From positions 1 through 64,000 of the forward strand of contig CAXXVQ010000009.1 of assembly GCA_963662245.2 (NCBI GenBank): DNA of 64,000 nucleotides. The letters are read 5' to 3'. The position numbers were made by a program, and so were the translations under genes. Below the pieces are notes generated by a model. The model was not told the origin of the DNA and did no database searches. It saw nothing but the letters and a program-made list of their open reading frames with translations. The DNA comes from JAFGVL01 sp963662245 (lineage in GTDB: Bacteria > Bacteroidota > Bacteroidia > Bacteroidales > Paludibacteraceae). This document shows, in pieces, positions 7,115 to 16,018 of the stretch (position 1 is its first letter; each line of letters opens with the position of its first letter).

Positions 7115-7744
7115 CTATTTGTCTGAAAGATACGAAGCAATACCCTCTTGGGTTGCTTTTAATCCTTTTTCTCCTTTGTGCCAGTTAGCCGGACACACTT
7201 CTCCGTTTTCTTCAAAGAATTGTAGCGCATCAACCATACGGATAACCTCATCCACACTTCTGCCTAGAGGCATATCATTTACCACTTGATGTCTAACCAC
7301 ACCTTCTTTATCAATTAAGAATAAACCACGGTATGCTTGAGGGTTTCCTTCAAATACCAATGATCCATCTTCACTCACTTCAAAGTCACCCGCTAATACA
7401 TCATAATTACGAGAAATAATCATGCTTGGGTCTGCCAAAAGAGGGAATTTAACTCCTTTGATACCACCATCGTTTAAAGGTGTTTGTAACCATTTCCAAT
7501 GTGAGAAGCCTGAGTCAACAGAAGCTCCAATCACTTGTACATTCCGGCTTTCAAATTCGGCAATCTTATCTTGAAATGCGATAATCTCCGTTGGGCACAC
7601 AAAAGTAAAGTCTGCCGGATAGAAGAATAATACCACATATTTTCCTTCATAGTCACTCAATGAGAAATTATCTACAATCTCTCCCCCATTCACTACAGCT
7701 GTTGCTGTAAACTGAGGTGCTTTTTTTCCTACTAATACTGACAT
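7115..7744 (-). CDS. ahpC: Typical 2-Cys peroxiredoxin
   Basis: 209 residues. Peroxidatic C50 lies in DFTFVCPTE and resolving C184 in GEVCPANW, so it reduces hydrogen peroxide and organic peroxides through a dimer disulfide; cytosolic. AhpC-type by length and motifs. No ahpF is adjacent, so electrons may come from thioredoxin or an AhpF elsewhere. A -7 box TATATTTG lies on the minus strand at 7785-7792. It is divergent from the 7959 gene, sharing a 214-bp upstream region that may hold an oxidative-stress operator. Confidence 0.94.
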   Translation of the reverse strand: MSVLVGKKAPQFTATAVVNGGEIVDNFSLSDYEGKYVVLFFYPADFTFVCPTEIIAFQDKIAEFESRNVQVIGASVDSGFSHWKWLQTPLNDGGIKGVKFPLLADPSMIISRNYDVLAGDFEVSEDGSLVFEGNPQAYRGLFLIDKEGVVRHQVVNDMPLGRSVDEVIRMVDALQFFEENGEVCPANWHKGEKGLKATQEGIASYLSDK

Positions 7745-7901
7745 AGTTTTATTATTTTTGGTTTCAATTATTATTTTCTGATTACAAATATATGTATTTC
7801 TGTATTTAATTACCTAATCAAATACAATTATTTATGTTAAAAAATATAATTAATGAGTAAATCAGTTATTTACACAAGTATAAGACAAATAGAACCACCC
7901 T

Positions 7902-7935
7902 TTTGTTGCAAAAAAAGAAAGAAAACCTATCTTTA
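7902..7935 (+). promoter_or_regulatory. Promoter of the 7959-9864 operon
   Basis: TTTG (7902-7905), 22 bp, then TATCTTTA (7928-7935). Confidence 0.55.
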
Positions 7936-7958
7936 TATACATCTAAAATTTTAGCAAT

Positions 7959-8366
7959 ATGAAACAATTAACTGTAGTCCTATTATTGATGGCTTTTGGC
8001 ATCACCTCATACGCAAAAGACGGCAATAAAACAGATGGAACCTCTGGAGCTACTGCTTCAAAAGAAGAATGGAAGCAAGAAAAAGTAACTGTAATCATCC
8101 CAAAAGAATGTAAGATAGGAGCTGAGTTTCAGATGAAACTAATTTATAACTCTAAGTCATCTATTAAGCTTGTTGAAGACAGTGACATCTTCCAGGTTCT
8201 AAAAAAAAGCTCTTCTTCAAAAGTCTCAAATAACATTATCACACATGAAGACAGCTATACCATTGAAGCAATACGCGATGGTTCTTACAGAATAGACGAA
8301 ATTCTTTTTGAAAGCATCCCTGAGAATCTCCATGTCGACCCAATTAACTTTAAAGTCAACTATTAA
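7959..8366 (+). CDS. Secreted BatD-like small protein
   Basis: 135 residues with a signal peptide (cleavage after about ITSYA-K). The mature part reads as one immunoglobulin-like beta domain; the run from a polar N-terminus through FQMKLIYNS, DIFQVLKK and DGSYRID resembles the repeated domains of BatD/oxygen-tolerance proteins, though it is far shorter than BatD. I treat this as a fold guess. First gene of an operon with the DUF5652-like protein and antiporter, divergent from ahpC. Confidence 0.6.
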   Translation: MKQLTVVLLLMAFGITSYAKDGNKTDGTSGATASKEEWKQEKVTVIIPKECKIGAEFQMKLIYNSKSSIKLVEDSDIFQVLKKSSSSKVSNNIITHEDSYTIEAIRDGSYRIDEILFESIPENLHVDPINFKVNY

Positions 8367-8377
8367 ACTATACAACT

Positions 8378-8629
8378 ATGGAACCATCATGTTTTAACGG
8401 AACAAGCTGTCCAATTACAGCTCACCCACAAATCTTTACAGTTATTCTCATTCTTGTATTAATTGACCTTATTCTTAAGGGATTTGCGCTTTGGCGTGCA
8501 GCAAGACTAAAACACACAGCTTGGTTTATTGCAATATTGATTATTAATTCTGTTGGAGTTTTGCCTTTGATTTACTTATTGATGGTGCGAAAAGAGAAAA
8601 TTAAAAGCGAAGAGAAAGTAGACCAATAA
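8378..8629 (+). CDS. DUF5652-like small membrane protein
   Basis: 83 residues with two membrane helices (about 21-40 and 50-68). The pattern KGFALWRAARLKHTAWFIAI followed by NSVGVLPLIYLL is that of DUF5652, function unknown. The N-terminus has C5 and C11 in NGTSCPITAHP, echoing the CPIT loop of the protein at 4784. It sits 11 bp from both neighbours in the operon. Confidence 0.75.
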   Translation: MEPSCFNGTSCPITAHPQIFTVILILVLIDLILKGFALWRAARLKHTAWFIAILIINSVGVLPLIYLLMVRKEKIKSEEKVDQ

Positions 8630-8640
8630 TCCAAACCCCA

Positions 8641-9864
8641 ATGAATGTAATATTAAGCGCCGGATTATTAATTTTTGTAGGATATATCTTTGGTGAGTTA
8701 GCTGAAAAAATAAAGCTACCAAAGATCTCCGGCTATATTATTGCCGGGTTACTACTAAATCCTCAGTTATTTGGATTAATGCCAAGCAAATTTGTTGGGC
8801 ACACAAATTCTCTGCTAACAATTGCGCTATCATTTATTACATTCTCAATTGGAGGTTCACTTTGCATCAAGAAGCTAAAAGCTACCGGCAAAGCAATTAT
8901 TATCCTTACCATACTGGAATCTCTAGCAGCATTTCTGTTTGTATTCATTATTTTGTTCCTTAGTCTATACTTCTTTATTCCCATTTTTGATTCCTTATAT
9001 GTGATGATTGCCGTCAGCTTAGTACTAGCATCATTAGCTGCACCTACAGATCCTTCGGCAACTCTTGCAGTAATACAAGAGTACAAAGCTAAAGGTGAAG
9101 TAAGTTCAACAGTATTAGAAATTGCTGCTTTTGATGATATCATTGGTATAATTATTTACACACTAGTTACAGCATTCGCCAAATTCTTTTTAGGGTCTAC
9201 ACAATTAAACTTTGGCAAAACACTGCTGGGAATGGGTGAAGGAATTGCTGGAGCAATTATTATTGGAGGAATAATCGGATTGCTATTTAATTTATTGATT
9301 AAGGTGTTCAAAAAACAAGAAGAAGGCACATTAATCGTTTTGACCTTCGGACTAATATTATTAAGCTACGGTATTTCTGAATATTTTGGCTTTGAATCCT
9401 TACTTTCTACAATAATGCTTGGAACTGTTGTCGTAAATTATAATTCGGCTTCTGATAAAATATTCAAGCTGATTGAACGCTATACAGATGAACTAATATT
9501 CTTGATTTTCTTCACTTTGTCAGGCTTAAATCTAGATATAGTTTCTATTTCCGGCAGTTATATAATAATCATAGCCATATACATTATTGCAAGAGTAATT
9601 GGTAAGTTCGCAGGAATATATAGTGGTTCTGTAGTAACGCATAGTAGCCTAAAAGTAAAAAAATACACAGCAGGAGGGCTTATTCCACAAGGAGGTATTG
9701 TTATTGGTTTGGCAATTCTACTCACAAAAGACCCAATTTACAAAGACACAGCTCCAATAATTATGAGTATTGTTATTGGAGCTGCCCTCATTCATGAGAT
9801 CATTGGTCCAATATCATCAAAATTATCTTTGAAAAAAGCTGGTGAAATTAATTCATCAAACTAG
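8641..9864 (+). CDS. Cation/proton antiporter (CPA family)
   Basis: 407 residues, nearly all hydrophobic, with about 12 membrane segments. The ion-binding region shows AAPTDPSATLAV and EIAAFDDIIG, as in Na+/H+ and Kef-type exchangers. Inner membrane; exchanges monovalent cation for protons, helping pH and sodium homeostasis. No regulatory TrkA domain follows, so it is a bare transporter. Ion specificity cannot be told. Last gene of the 7959 operon. Confidence 0.88.
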   Translation: MNVILSAGLLIFVGYIFGELAEKIKLPKISGYIIAGLLLNPQLFGLMPSKFVGHTNSLLTIALSFITFSIGGSLCIKKLKATGKAIIILTILESLAAFLFVFIILFLSLYFFIPIFDSLYVMIAVSLVLASLAAPTDPSATLAVIQEYKAKGEVSSTVLEIAAFDDIIGIIIYTLVTAFAKFFLGSTQLNFGKTLLGMGEGIAGAIIIGGIIGLLFNLLIKVFKKQEEGTLIVLTFGLILLSYGISEYFGFESLLSTIMLGTVVVNYNSASDKIFKLIERYTDELIFLIFFTLSGLNLDIVSISGSYIIIIAIYIIARVIGKFAGIYSGSVVTHSSLKVKKYTAGGLIPQGGIVIGLAILLTKDPIYKDTAPIIMSIVIGAALIHEIIGPISSKLSLKKAGEINSSN

Positions 9865-9865
9865 A

Positions 9866-9907
9866 AAATCAACAGTTTCTCCACAACTTATCAACAGCTT
9901 ATTAACA
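9866..9907 (+). promoter_or_regulatory. Four phased DnaA-box-like 9-mers
   Basis: AAATCAACA (9866), TTCTCCACA (9877), TTATCAACA (9888) and TTATTAACA (9899) are in the same orientation and exactly 11 bp apart. They differ from TTATCCACA by 3, 1, 1 and 2 bases. They lie between the antiporter stop and the dacB promoter. Confidence 0.4.
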
Positions 9908-9953
9908 AGCAATAAGAATTTTGTACTTTCGTGAAAAATGATTTCAGAACGAC

Positions 9954-11366
9954 ATGAAACTACGAATATATAAGCTTTTAGTACTATTAATTATAAGCAC
10001 AAGTCTTTGCTCTCAAACAGGAACTAACACATTTATCAACAGTTCTAATCTTAAACGAGCTAATATCAGCTTTTTGGTAAAAGATGTACAAACGGGAAAA
10101 ACCATTGCCCAGCATCGTGCTGATAAAAATACCGTCCCTGCTTCCACGACAAAATTGGTTACGACTTCTACAGCTTTAGAGCTATTAGGCCCAGATTTTA
10201 CTTTTGAAACAAAACTTCAATATGATGGATCTATCGAAAATGGGACTCTAAAAGGAAATATCTACATCCTTGGTGGTGGCGACCCAACTCTTGGCTCCAA
10301 ACATATGGGAGATAGCCTTTTCTTGGAAAAATGGGTTAATGCCATAAAAGCTCTAGGTATTAAAAAGATTGACGGAACTGTGTGCGGAGATGCTAGCATC
10401 TTTGATACGGAAGGCATCTCCCCAAAATGGTCTTGGGAGGACATGGGGAATTACTACGCTGCCGGCGCTTATGGAATTTCCATTTATGACAACACTTACA
10501 AAGCAGTTTTCAAAACGGGAGCAATTGGCAGTACTCCACAAGTAATTAGAACAGAACCGGAAATGGCTGACCTAAATTTCCAACTATATTTAAAAGCTTC
10601 GGATACTAAAAAAGATAACGCTTACTTCTATGGGGCTCCATTTTGCAATGAACGCTCTGTATATGGCGAGATACCTGCCAACCGAATCGAATTTGTTTCA
10701 AAAGGCGACATCCCAAATCCACCGCTATATGCAGCACAAGTATTAACGACTGCATTAAAAGCAAATAGCATTTCAATTAGCCAAAAAGCAAGTTTTACCT
10801 TCACTCATGAAAAAAGTAAAAGAACTAATATCTTGAGTCTAAACTCGCCTCCACTGAAAGAAATTATCCGTAATATCAACGAGAAAAGCAACAATCACTA
10901 CGCGGAACACCTTTTCCGTTACATCGGTCTGCAAAAAGAAAGAACTGCTTCAAATGAAGGCGCAGTAAAAGTCATCAAAGACTTTTGGAAAAGCAAAGGA
11001 CTAGACATTAATGGACTCACAATGTATGATGGCTGTGGACTTTCACCAAACAATGCCATTTCAGCAGAATTCTTTGTCGATCTTCTTACTTACGAAGCAA
11101 ATAAAAGCCCATATGCTGAAGATTTCTTGGCTTCCTTGCCAACAGCAGGAGTAGATGGCACAATTAAAAATCTGCTAAAAGGAACTCGCCTTCAAGGGAA
11201 AGTGAGAGCAAAAAGTGGAAGTATTTCCGGAGTACAATGTTTTGCCGGGTACATCCTTTCAAATAATAAAAAGTATGCCTTTGCCGTTTTAATTAATAAT
11301 TACTCAGGTTCACGCAGTGCAACTATAGATAGCATTGAACAGTTACTTCTTAGCGTAGAAAAATAA
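9954..11366 (+). CDS. dacB: D-alanyl-D-alanine carboxypeptidase/endopeptidase (PBP4 type)
   Basis: 470 residues with a signal peptide. The three penicillin-binding motifs are present: SxxK as STTK at 64-67, SxN as SNN at 312-314, and KSG at 420-422. The spacing between the first two includes the insert typical of class C PBPs. Periplasmic; trims peptide stems and opens cross-links in peptidoglycan. A -7-like TACTTTCG lies at 9924-9931. birA follows after 7 bp. Confidence 0.95.
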   Translation: MKLRIYKLLVLLIISTSLCSQTGTNTFINSSNLKRANISFLVKDVQTGKTIAQHRADKNTVPASTTKLVTTSTALELLGPDFTFETKLQYDGSIENGTLKGNIYILGGGDPTLGSKHMGDSLFLEKWVNAIKALGIKKIDGTVCGDASIFDTEGISPKWSWEDMGNYYAAGAYGISIYDNTYKAVFKTGAIGSTPQVIRTEPEMADLNFQLYLKASDTKKDNAYFYGAPFCNERSVYGEIPANRIEFVSKGDIPNPPLYAAQVLTTALKANSISISQKASFTFTHEKSKRTNILSLNSPPLKEIIRNINEKSNNHYAEHLFRYIGLQKERTASNEGAVKVIKDFWKSKGLDINGLTMYDGCGLSPNNAISAEFFVDLLTYEANKSPYAEDFLASLPTAGVDGTIKNLLKGTRLQGKVRAKSGSISGVQCFAGYILSNNKKYAFAVLINNYSGSRSATIDSIEQLLLSVEK

Positions 11367-11373
11367 ATTAACC

Positions 11374-12108
11374 ATGTCGAGTACAATACATATACCGGAA
11401 ACCAATTCTACCAACGAACATCTTAACGCTTTGCTTAAAAGTGAAAAGCTAGATGAAGGCTCTATTCTTTGGGCAGATTTTCAAACGGCAGGAAAAGGAC
11501 AGATTGGAAATTCATGGGAATCTGAGCAGGGAAAGAATCTTACATTCAGCATGGTTCTTTACCCAAACTTCATAGAAGCAAACCAGCAGTTTATTCTTTC
11601 AAAGCTGGTTTCTGTCGCTATAACTGAGGTTTTAAGCGATGAAATCTATGAGCCAGTACATATTAAATGGCCAAACGATATTTATGTAGGAAACAAAAAA
11701 ATTGCTGGCATCCTTATTGACAATGTCCTTACCGGGAAATACCTAAGTCAAACCATTATTGGAATTGGGATTAATGTAAATCAAGAAAAATTTTTCAGCA
11801 ATGCACCAAACCCGATCTCTTTAAAACAAATTACAGCAAAAGAGTTTCACCTAAATGAATTATTGAAAAAGATAAAAGAGAAAATTATCTTGTACTACAT
11901 AAAAGCATGCAATTATGATGAGACTGAAATAAACGAAAAATATCTTGAACATCTATTTTGGAAAGATGGCTACCATACTTTTGAAGATGACAACGAAATA
12001 TTTGAAGCTAGAATCAAAAACATAAAATCAACAGGCCACCTTATCCTTGAAAAAAAAGATGATATAGAAAAGGCCTACGCTTTTAAAGAAGTGAAATTTA
12101 TGCTCTAG
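11374..12108 (+). CDS. birA: Biotin-acetyl-CoA-carboxylase ligase
   Basis: 244 residues. Joins biotin to the carrier lysine of acetyl-CoA carboxylase through biotinyl-AMP; cytosolic. The ATP/biotin loop reads AGKGQIGNSWES (a GRGRxGR variant) and the catalytic stretch is KWPNDIYVGNKKIAGIL. It lacks the N-terminal DNA-binding domain of E. coli BirA, so it is a pure enzyme. Co-transcribed with dacB by spacing. Confidence 0.93.
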   Translation: MSSTIHIPETNSTNEHLNALLKSEKLDEGSILWADFQTAGKGQIGNSWESEQGKNLTFSMVLYPNFIEANQQFILSKLVSVAITEVLSDEIYEPVHIKWPNDIYVGNKKIAGILIDNVLTGKYLSQTIIGIGINVNQEKFFSNAPNPISLKQITAKEFHLNELLKKIKEKIILYYIKACNYDETEINEKYLEHLFWKDGYHTFEDDNEIFEARIKNIKSTGHLILEKKDDIEKAYAFKEVKFML

Positions 12109-12246
12109 AATATATAAATGTTGCATATTGTTAATAAGTTTCCTAAAAATTTCATTGCGTTAACATAAAATCCCATATTTTTGCTTTTTTTCCCACAAAA
12201 TTTTATTAAATTAATAGCATCGAAATCAACCTTAAACTATAATGCC

Positions 12247-12867
12247 ATGATTCTAGAAATCTTCCTTAAGACTCCCGGAATAGTTGGAGTAATCTCCGCA
12301 GTAATTCCGACAGTTGCCTTTTTAGGGCTTCTGATATACTTTGTATTTATTGCGCCCCGCAGAATCCCAAAAGCTAAAATTGTTGATATTAAAGACGAAT
12401 TTTACATTATTGGTGTAGCGGCTAAAACATCTAAAGAAACTTTTGCCGAGGATGATTTATTACTTTGGAAAGAATATAAAAGAGTTAGAGAGAAAAAATT
12501 AGTTGAAAACAAAAAAGAAGAACATAGTTTTGTCGCTGCAAAACTTTCTTCAGAAAACTATGACCATTTCGAATATATCATCGGCGATATTGTAGAAAAC
12601 CTCAACCATGTTCCTGTAGGAATGAGAGGTATTAAAGTTACTCCATCAAAATATGTATGTTTTCCGGTAACTATCAAAGATGAAAAATCATGGGCTGCTG
12701 CCATTGACAGAATTGAAAAACATATTCATAACAAATGGTTACCTAAATCGCCTTATGAACTAGATACTAAAGCAGTGATTTCAGAACTACAATATCATGA
12801 CAAACGCTCTGAAGAAATCACTCACACGATGAAATTCTACATGGCCATCCGACCAAAGTCAAAATAA
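12247..12867 (+). CDS. Membrane-anchored GyrI/effector-binding-like protein
   Basis: 206 residues from the ATG at 12247; the longer frame from 12181 uses a TTG and unlikely residues. One membrane helix (about 15-36) is followed by a domain resembling GyrI-like small-molecule binding domains: HVPVGMRGIKVTPSKYVCFP, then NKWLPKSPYELD, then YMAIRPK at the end. The soluble domain probably binds a small ligand, but the family match is moderate and no partner is encoded. Confidence 0.7.
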   Translation: MILEIFLKTPGIVGVISAVIPTVAFLGLLIYFVFIAPRRIPKAKIVDIKDEFYIIGVAAKTSKETFAEDDLLLWKEYKRVREKKLVENKKEEHSFVAAKLSSENYDHFEYIIGDIVENLNHVPVGMRGIKVTPSKYVCFPVTIKDEKSWAAAIDRIEKHIHNKWLPKSPYELDTKAVISELQYHDKRSEEITHTMKFYMAIRPKSK

Positions 12868-12886
12868 ATTCTCTCACGAGAATGAC

Positions 12887-12920
12887 ACCCCTGCTAAAAT
12901 TACAGCAGGGGTATTTTGTT
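12887..12920 (+). terminator. Terminator after the 12247 gene
   Basis: ACCCCTGCT (12887-12895) pairs with AGCAGGGGT (12904-12912), then ATTTTGTTTT. Confidence 0.85.
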
Positions 12921-12999
12921 TTAATAGGCACAATATTTGGTACTAAACATTTTCAATATAACTCAACAAAATATGACTCTATTTCGTTAAATTTGTATT

Positions 13000-13602
13000 A
13001 TGAAACGGCTGATAATCACATCAATATTACTCATAAGCTTGGCAAATTTTAGCAGCTCTGCACAAATTTATGTCAATGAAAAAGGTCAACGCCTAATGGA
13101 AATGCAGGTATTGACTAATGGGGATACTATATACTTAGCCAATCTACATACTGCATATTGTTTTCCAGTAATGAAGTTTAAGAATAAAAAACAAGAAAAG
13201 TTTTATTGGAAAACAGTCAGAGATGTAAAAAAAACACTACCATACGCTAAAATAGTTGGCAAAACATTAAATCAAGCCAATGACACTTTAACAAAGCTTC
13301 CGGATGACAAAGCTAGAAAAGCTTATCTGAAACAACTTGAACGAGAAGTGAAGAAAAAATATGAACCTGAAATGCGTAAAATGACATTTAGCCAAGGGAA
13401 AATGCTAATTAGACTTATCAACCGTGAAACAGAATACACCTCATACGAACTTATTAAAATGTACAGGGGAACCTTCACAGCAATGTTTTGGCAAGGAATG
13501 GCTAGGATTTTTGGAACAGATTTAAAACAAGAATATGACGGATCAGATAAAGACAAAATTATTGAACGAGTTATCGTTTTGGTCGAAGCTGGTCAACTAT
13601 AA
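13000..13602 (+). CDS. DUF4294 domain protein
   Basis: 200 residues with a signal peptide ending near SSSAQ. The remainder matches DUF4294, a Bacteroidota family of unknown function, with hallmarks such as FPVMKFKNKKQEKFYWKTVR and FTAMFWQGMARIFG. A predicted helical region carries many lysines and glutamates. Probably periplasmic. A perfect -7 box TAAATTTG at 12988-12995 puts the transcript start almost at the ATG. Confidence 0.85.
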   Translation: MKRLIITSILLISLANFSSSAQIYVNEKGQRLMEMQVLTNGDTIYLANLHTAYCFPVMKFKNKKQEKFYWKTVRDVKKTLPYAKIVGKTLNQANDTLTKLPDDKARKAYLKQLEREVKKKYEPEMRKMTFSQGKMLIRLINRETEYTSYELIKMYRGTFTAMFWQGMARIFGTDLKQEYDGSDKDKIIERVIVLVEAGQL

Positions 13603-13626
13603 AAACTGCTACAAATAAAATATTAC

Positions 13627-13658
13627 AAGGGATGAGCATTAGCCATCCCTTATTTTTT
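13627..13658 (+). terminator. Terminator after the DUF4294 gene
   Basis: AAGGGATG (13627-13634) against CATCCCTT (13644-13651), then ATTTTTTGG, whose TTTG also serves as the ychF -33 element. Confidence 0.75.
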
Positions 13659-13686
13659 GGTTCTAGCATTCATTTTCATACCTTTG
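13656..13686 (+). promoter_or_regulatory. Promoter of ychF
   Basis: TTTG (13656-13659), 19 bp, TACCTTTG (13679-13686): an excellent consensus match. Confidence 0.75.
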
Positions 13687-13711
13687 CCAACCAAAATTAA
13701 AAATTATAACC

Positions 13712-14812
13712 ATGGCATTACAATGCGGTATTGTTGGTTTACCTAATGTTGGAAAATCAACTCTATTCAACTGTCTTTCAAACGCAAAAGCACAATCTGC
13801 AAACTTTCCTTTCTGTACAATTGAACCTAATGTTGGTGTAATTACTGTTCCTGATAAGCGACTAAATAAACTTGCAGAATTAGTAAAACCTCAACGAATT
13901 GTCCCTACTACTGTAGAAATTGTAGATATTGCAGGACTAGTAAAAGGAGCTAGCAAAGGAGAAGGTTTAGGAAATAAATTCCTAGCAAACATTCGCGAAA
14001 CAGATGCAATTCTACATGTACTTCGCTGTTTTGATGATGACAACATCACCCATGTAGATGGATCAGTAAACCCTGTGCGCGACAAAGAAATTATTGATAC
14101 TGAACTTCAATTAAAAGATCTTGAAACAGTAGAAAATCGCATCACAAAAATCAAAAAACAAGCACAAACCGGTGGAGATAAAGCTGCGAAAGCTGCATAC
14201 GATATATTATTACAATATCAAGAAGCTCTAACTCAAGGAAAATCCGCTCGCACAGTCCATCTTGAGAAAGAAGAAAAAAGCGTTGTTGCTGACCTTAACC
14301 TACTTACAGACAAACCGGTTATGTATGTATGTAATGTGGACGAAGGTTCTGCCGTAAACGGGAATGCATATGTCGAAGCTGTTCGTGAATCAGTTAAAGA
14401 TGAAGATGCCGAAATCATCATTGTCGCTGCTGCAACAGAAGCGGACATTGCAGAGCTAGAAACTTACGAAGAACGCCAAATGTTCCTTGAAGAAGCAGGT
14501 TTATCTGAATCAGGAGTTTCAAGACTAATCAAAGCAGCATATAAACTATTAAAACTTGAAACATACTTTACATGTGGTGTACAAGAAGTTCGCGCATGGA
14601 CATACCTAAAAGGCAGTAAAGCCCCACAATGTGCAGCCGTTATTCACACTGACTTTGAAAAAGGCTTCATTCGTGCCGAAGTAATAAAATACGATGATTT
14701 TATTCAATATGGATCTGAAGCGGCTTGTAAAGATGCCGGAAAACTAAATGTGGAAGGAAAAGAGTATGTAGCTCAGGATGGAGATATTATGCACTTTAGA
14801 TTTAATGTATAA
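13712..14812 (+). CDS. ychF: Redox-regulated ATPase/GTPase YchF
   Basis: 366 residues, normal length. P-loop GLPNVGKST at 8-16, switch region DIAGLVKGASKGEGLGN, the NVDE motif in place of the usual NKxD, a coiled-coil insert, and a C-terminal TGS domain. The family is an Obg-type ATPase that associates with ribosomes and is linked to oxidative-stress control. Transcribed from its own promoter. Confidence 0.97.
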   Translation: MALQCGIVGLPNVGKSTLFNCLSNAKAQSANFPFCTIEPNVGVITVPDKRLNKLAELVKPQRIVPTTVEIVDIAGLVKGASKGEGLGNKFLANIRETDAILHVLRCFDDDNITHVDGSVNPVRDKEIIDTELQLKDLETVENRITKIKKQAQTGGDKAAKAAYDILLQYQEALTQGKSARTVHLEKEEKSVVADLNLLTDKPVMYVCNVDEGSAVNGNAYVEAVRESVKDEDAEIIIVAAATEADIAELETYEERQMFLEEAGLSESGVSRLIKAAYKLLKLETYFTCGVQEVRAWTYLKGSKAPQCAAVIHTDFEKGFIRAEVIKYDDFIQYGSEAACKDAGKLNVEGKEYVAQDGDIMHFRFNV

Positions 14813-14921
14813 TAGCCTTTGACAAAAAATGTTTTAATTTATTTTTTTATATGAAAAATAAATTAACTTTGCTCTTCAATTTAACAATTGGATTTATTAC
14901 TCAATTAAAATACAAAAAAGC

Positions 14922-15323
14922 ATGAAAAAAGTAAGTTTATTAGCTGTTACAGCTATCGTTTTCGGAAGTTTAGTGATGTCATGTGGTAAAAAAGCAGAAG
15001 AAGCTCCTGCAGTAGATAGCCTTAGCGTTGACTCTGTAGCTGTAGTAGACTCAGCTGTAGTAGAAGAGCCTGTTGCAGAAGCACCAGTTGCTGCTCCTGC
15101 TGCAAAACCAGTTGCTAAACCAGTTGCTAAGAAAGAAGTAACTGAGCCTGTTAAAGAAGAAGCTCCTGTAGTAGAAGCTGCACCTGCAGCTGCGCCTGCT
15201 CCAGTTCAAGAGACTAAACCACAAACTCCTGCTCAAGCTAAAGCGGCAGCACAAGAAGCAGCTTCTCAAGCATTAACTCCTGCTCAAGCTAGAGCAGCAG
15301 CTAAAGCAGCAGCTTCAAAATAA
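14922..15323 (+). CDS. Alanine/proline/valine-rich lipoprotein
   Basis: 133 residues. The signal peptide ends at lipobox LVMSC (C21). The rest is low complexity, rich in Ala, Val, Pro, Glu and Lys, with KPVAK repeats and TPAQA(R/K)AA units at the end. No folded domain is visible; it resembles a flexible periplasmic spacer. The -7 box TAACTTTG is at 14864-14871. Function unknown. Confidence 0.8.
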   Translation: MKKVSLLAVTAIVFGSLVMSCGKKAEEAPAVDSLSVDSVAVVDSAVVEEPVAEAPVAAPAAKPVAKPVAKKEVTEPVKEEAPVVEAAPAAAPAPVQETKPQTPAQAKAAAQEAASQALTPAQARAAAKAAASK

Positions 15324-15367
15324 GAAATATGAATCCTATTTTTTTATTAACTAATTAAATATCAATT

Positions 15368-15706
15368 ATGAAAAAGATTATTTTTGCAATGTTTTTAGCT
15401 CTTGCAGCTCCAATCTTCATGACTTCATGTTCAGAAGATGATGAAGATTTAGTATTATCTGACTTATCTGGGTACACATTCTCAGGAACAGAAGGGTCAG
15501 ACACTTATGCCATTACTTTTGATGCGTCAGCTCAAAACTTTACATTTAATTCTACGATAAGTGGTGAAACTCTTTCATATGGAGGAACATACTCAATTTC
15601 TGGGAAAAATGTAATCTTAGATTATGGCTTAGGTGTTACTGAAACATTAGAATCAGATGGACCAAAAACTTTAAATTATTATGGTATTGCTCTAGAAAGA
15701 GAATAA
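15368..15706 (+). CDS. Small lipoprotein, lipocalin-like
   Basis: 112 residues. Lipobox MTSC puts lipidated C21 after a clear signal peptide, followed by acidic SEDDEDL and a beta-strand-rich domain (YAITFDASAQNFTFNSTISG, then GGTYSISG) of the sort seen in short lipocalin-like Bacteroidota lipoproteins. Follows the previous lipoprotein by 44 bp. Confidence 0.75.
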   Translation: MKKIIFAMFLALAAPIFMTSCSEDDEDLVLSDLSGYTFSGTEGSDTYAITFDASAQNFTFNSTISGETLSYGGTYSISGKNVILDYGLGVTETLESDGPKTLNYYGIALERE

Positions 15707-15721
15707 TATTCATAAGTTCAT

Positions 15722-15753
15722 AAAAAAGGGAATCAAATTGATTCCCTTTTTTT
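15722..15753 (+). terminator. Terminator after the 15368 lipoprotein
   Basis: AAAAAAGGGAATCAA pairs with TTGATTCCCTTTTTT. Confidence 0.85.
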
Positions 15754-15766
15754 ATGCTGTAAATCT

Positions 15767-15935
15767 TGCTACAAATAGTTCGCTGCTCTGCAGCTATATA
15801 GAGTATTAAATCAAAGGAAGTTGCTTCGACTTCGCTCAGCTACCGAGTTGGGTAATATTCTTTCAGGCGTGTAGTACCGTTCTCTTTGTAGCAAAAGATT
15901 ATGCAATGAAATATGGTGCAGAGCACCGTACTATA
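15767..15935 (+). repeat. Palindrome-rich repeat upstream of fic (copy 1)
   Basis: The 15707-16018 gap holds a terminator and this repeat. It begins TGCTACAAATAGTTCGCTGC, includes GCTGCTCTGCAGC, and ends with GGTGCAGAGCACC. A related copy at 17311-17429 in the same orientation lies beyond the fic gene; copy 1 carries roughly 50 bp of extra sequence in the middle. Nothing else is seen in the gap. Confidence 0.8.
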
Positions 15936-16018
15936 AAGATTAATTTGTATTCTAAAAAAGGAAAACCTATTATCTGAAAAATAATTATCTTTATCTTTTC
16001 AAGTATCTAATCATACTT

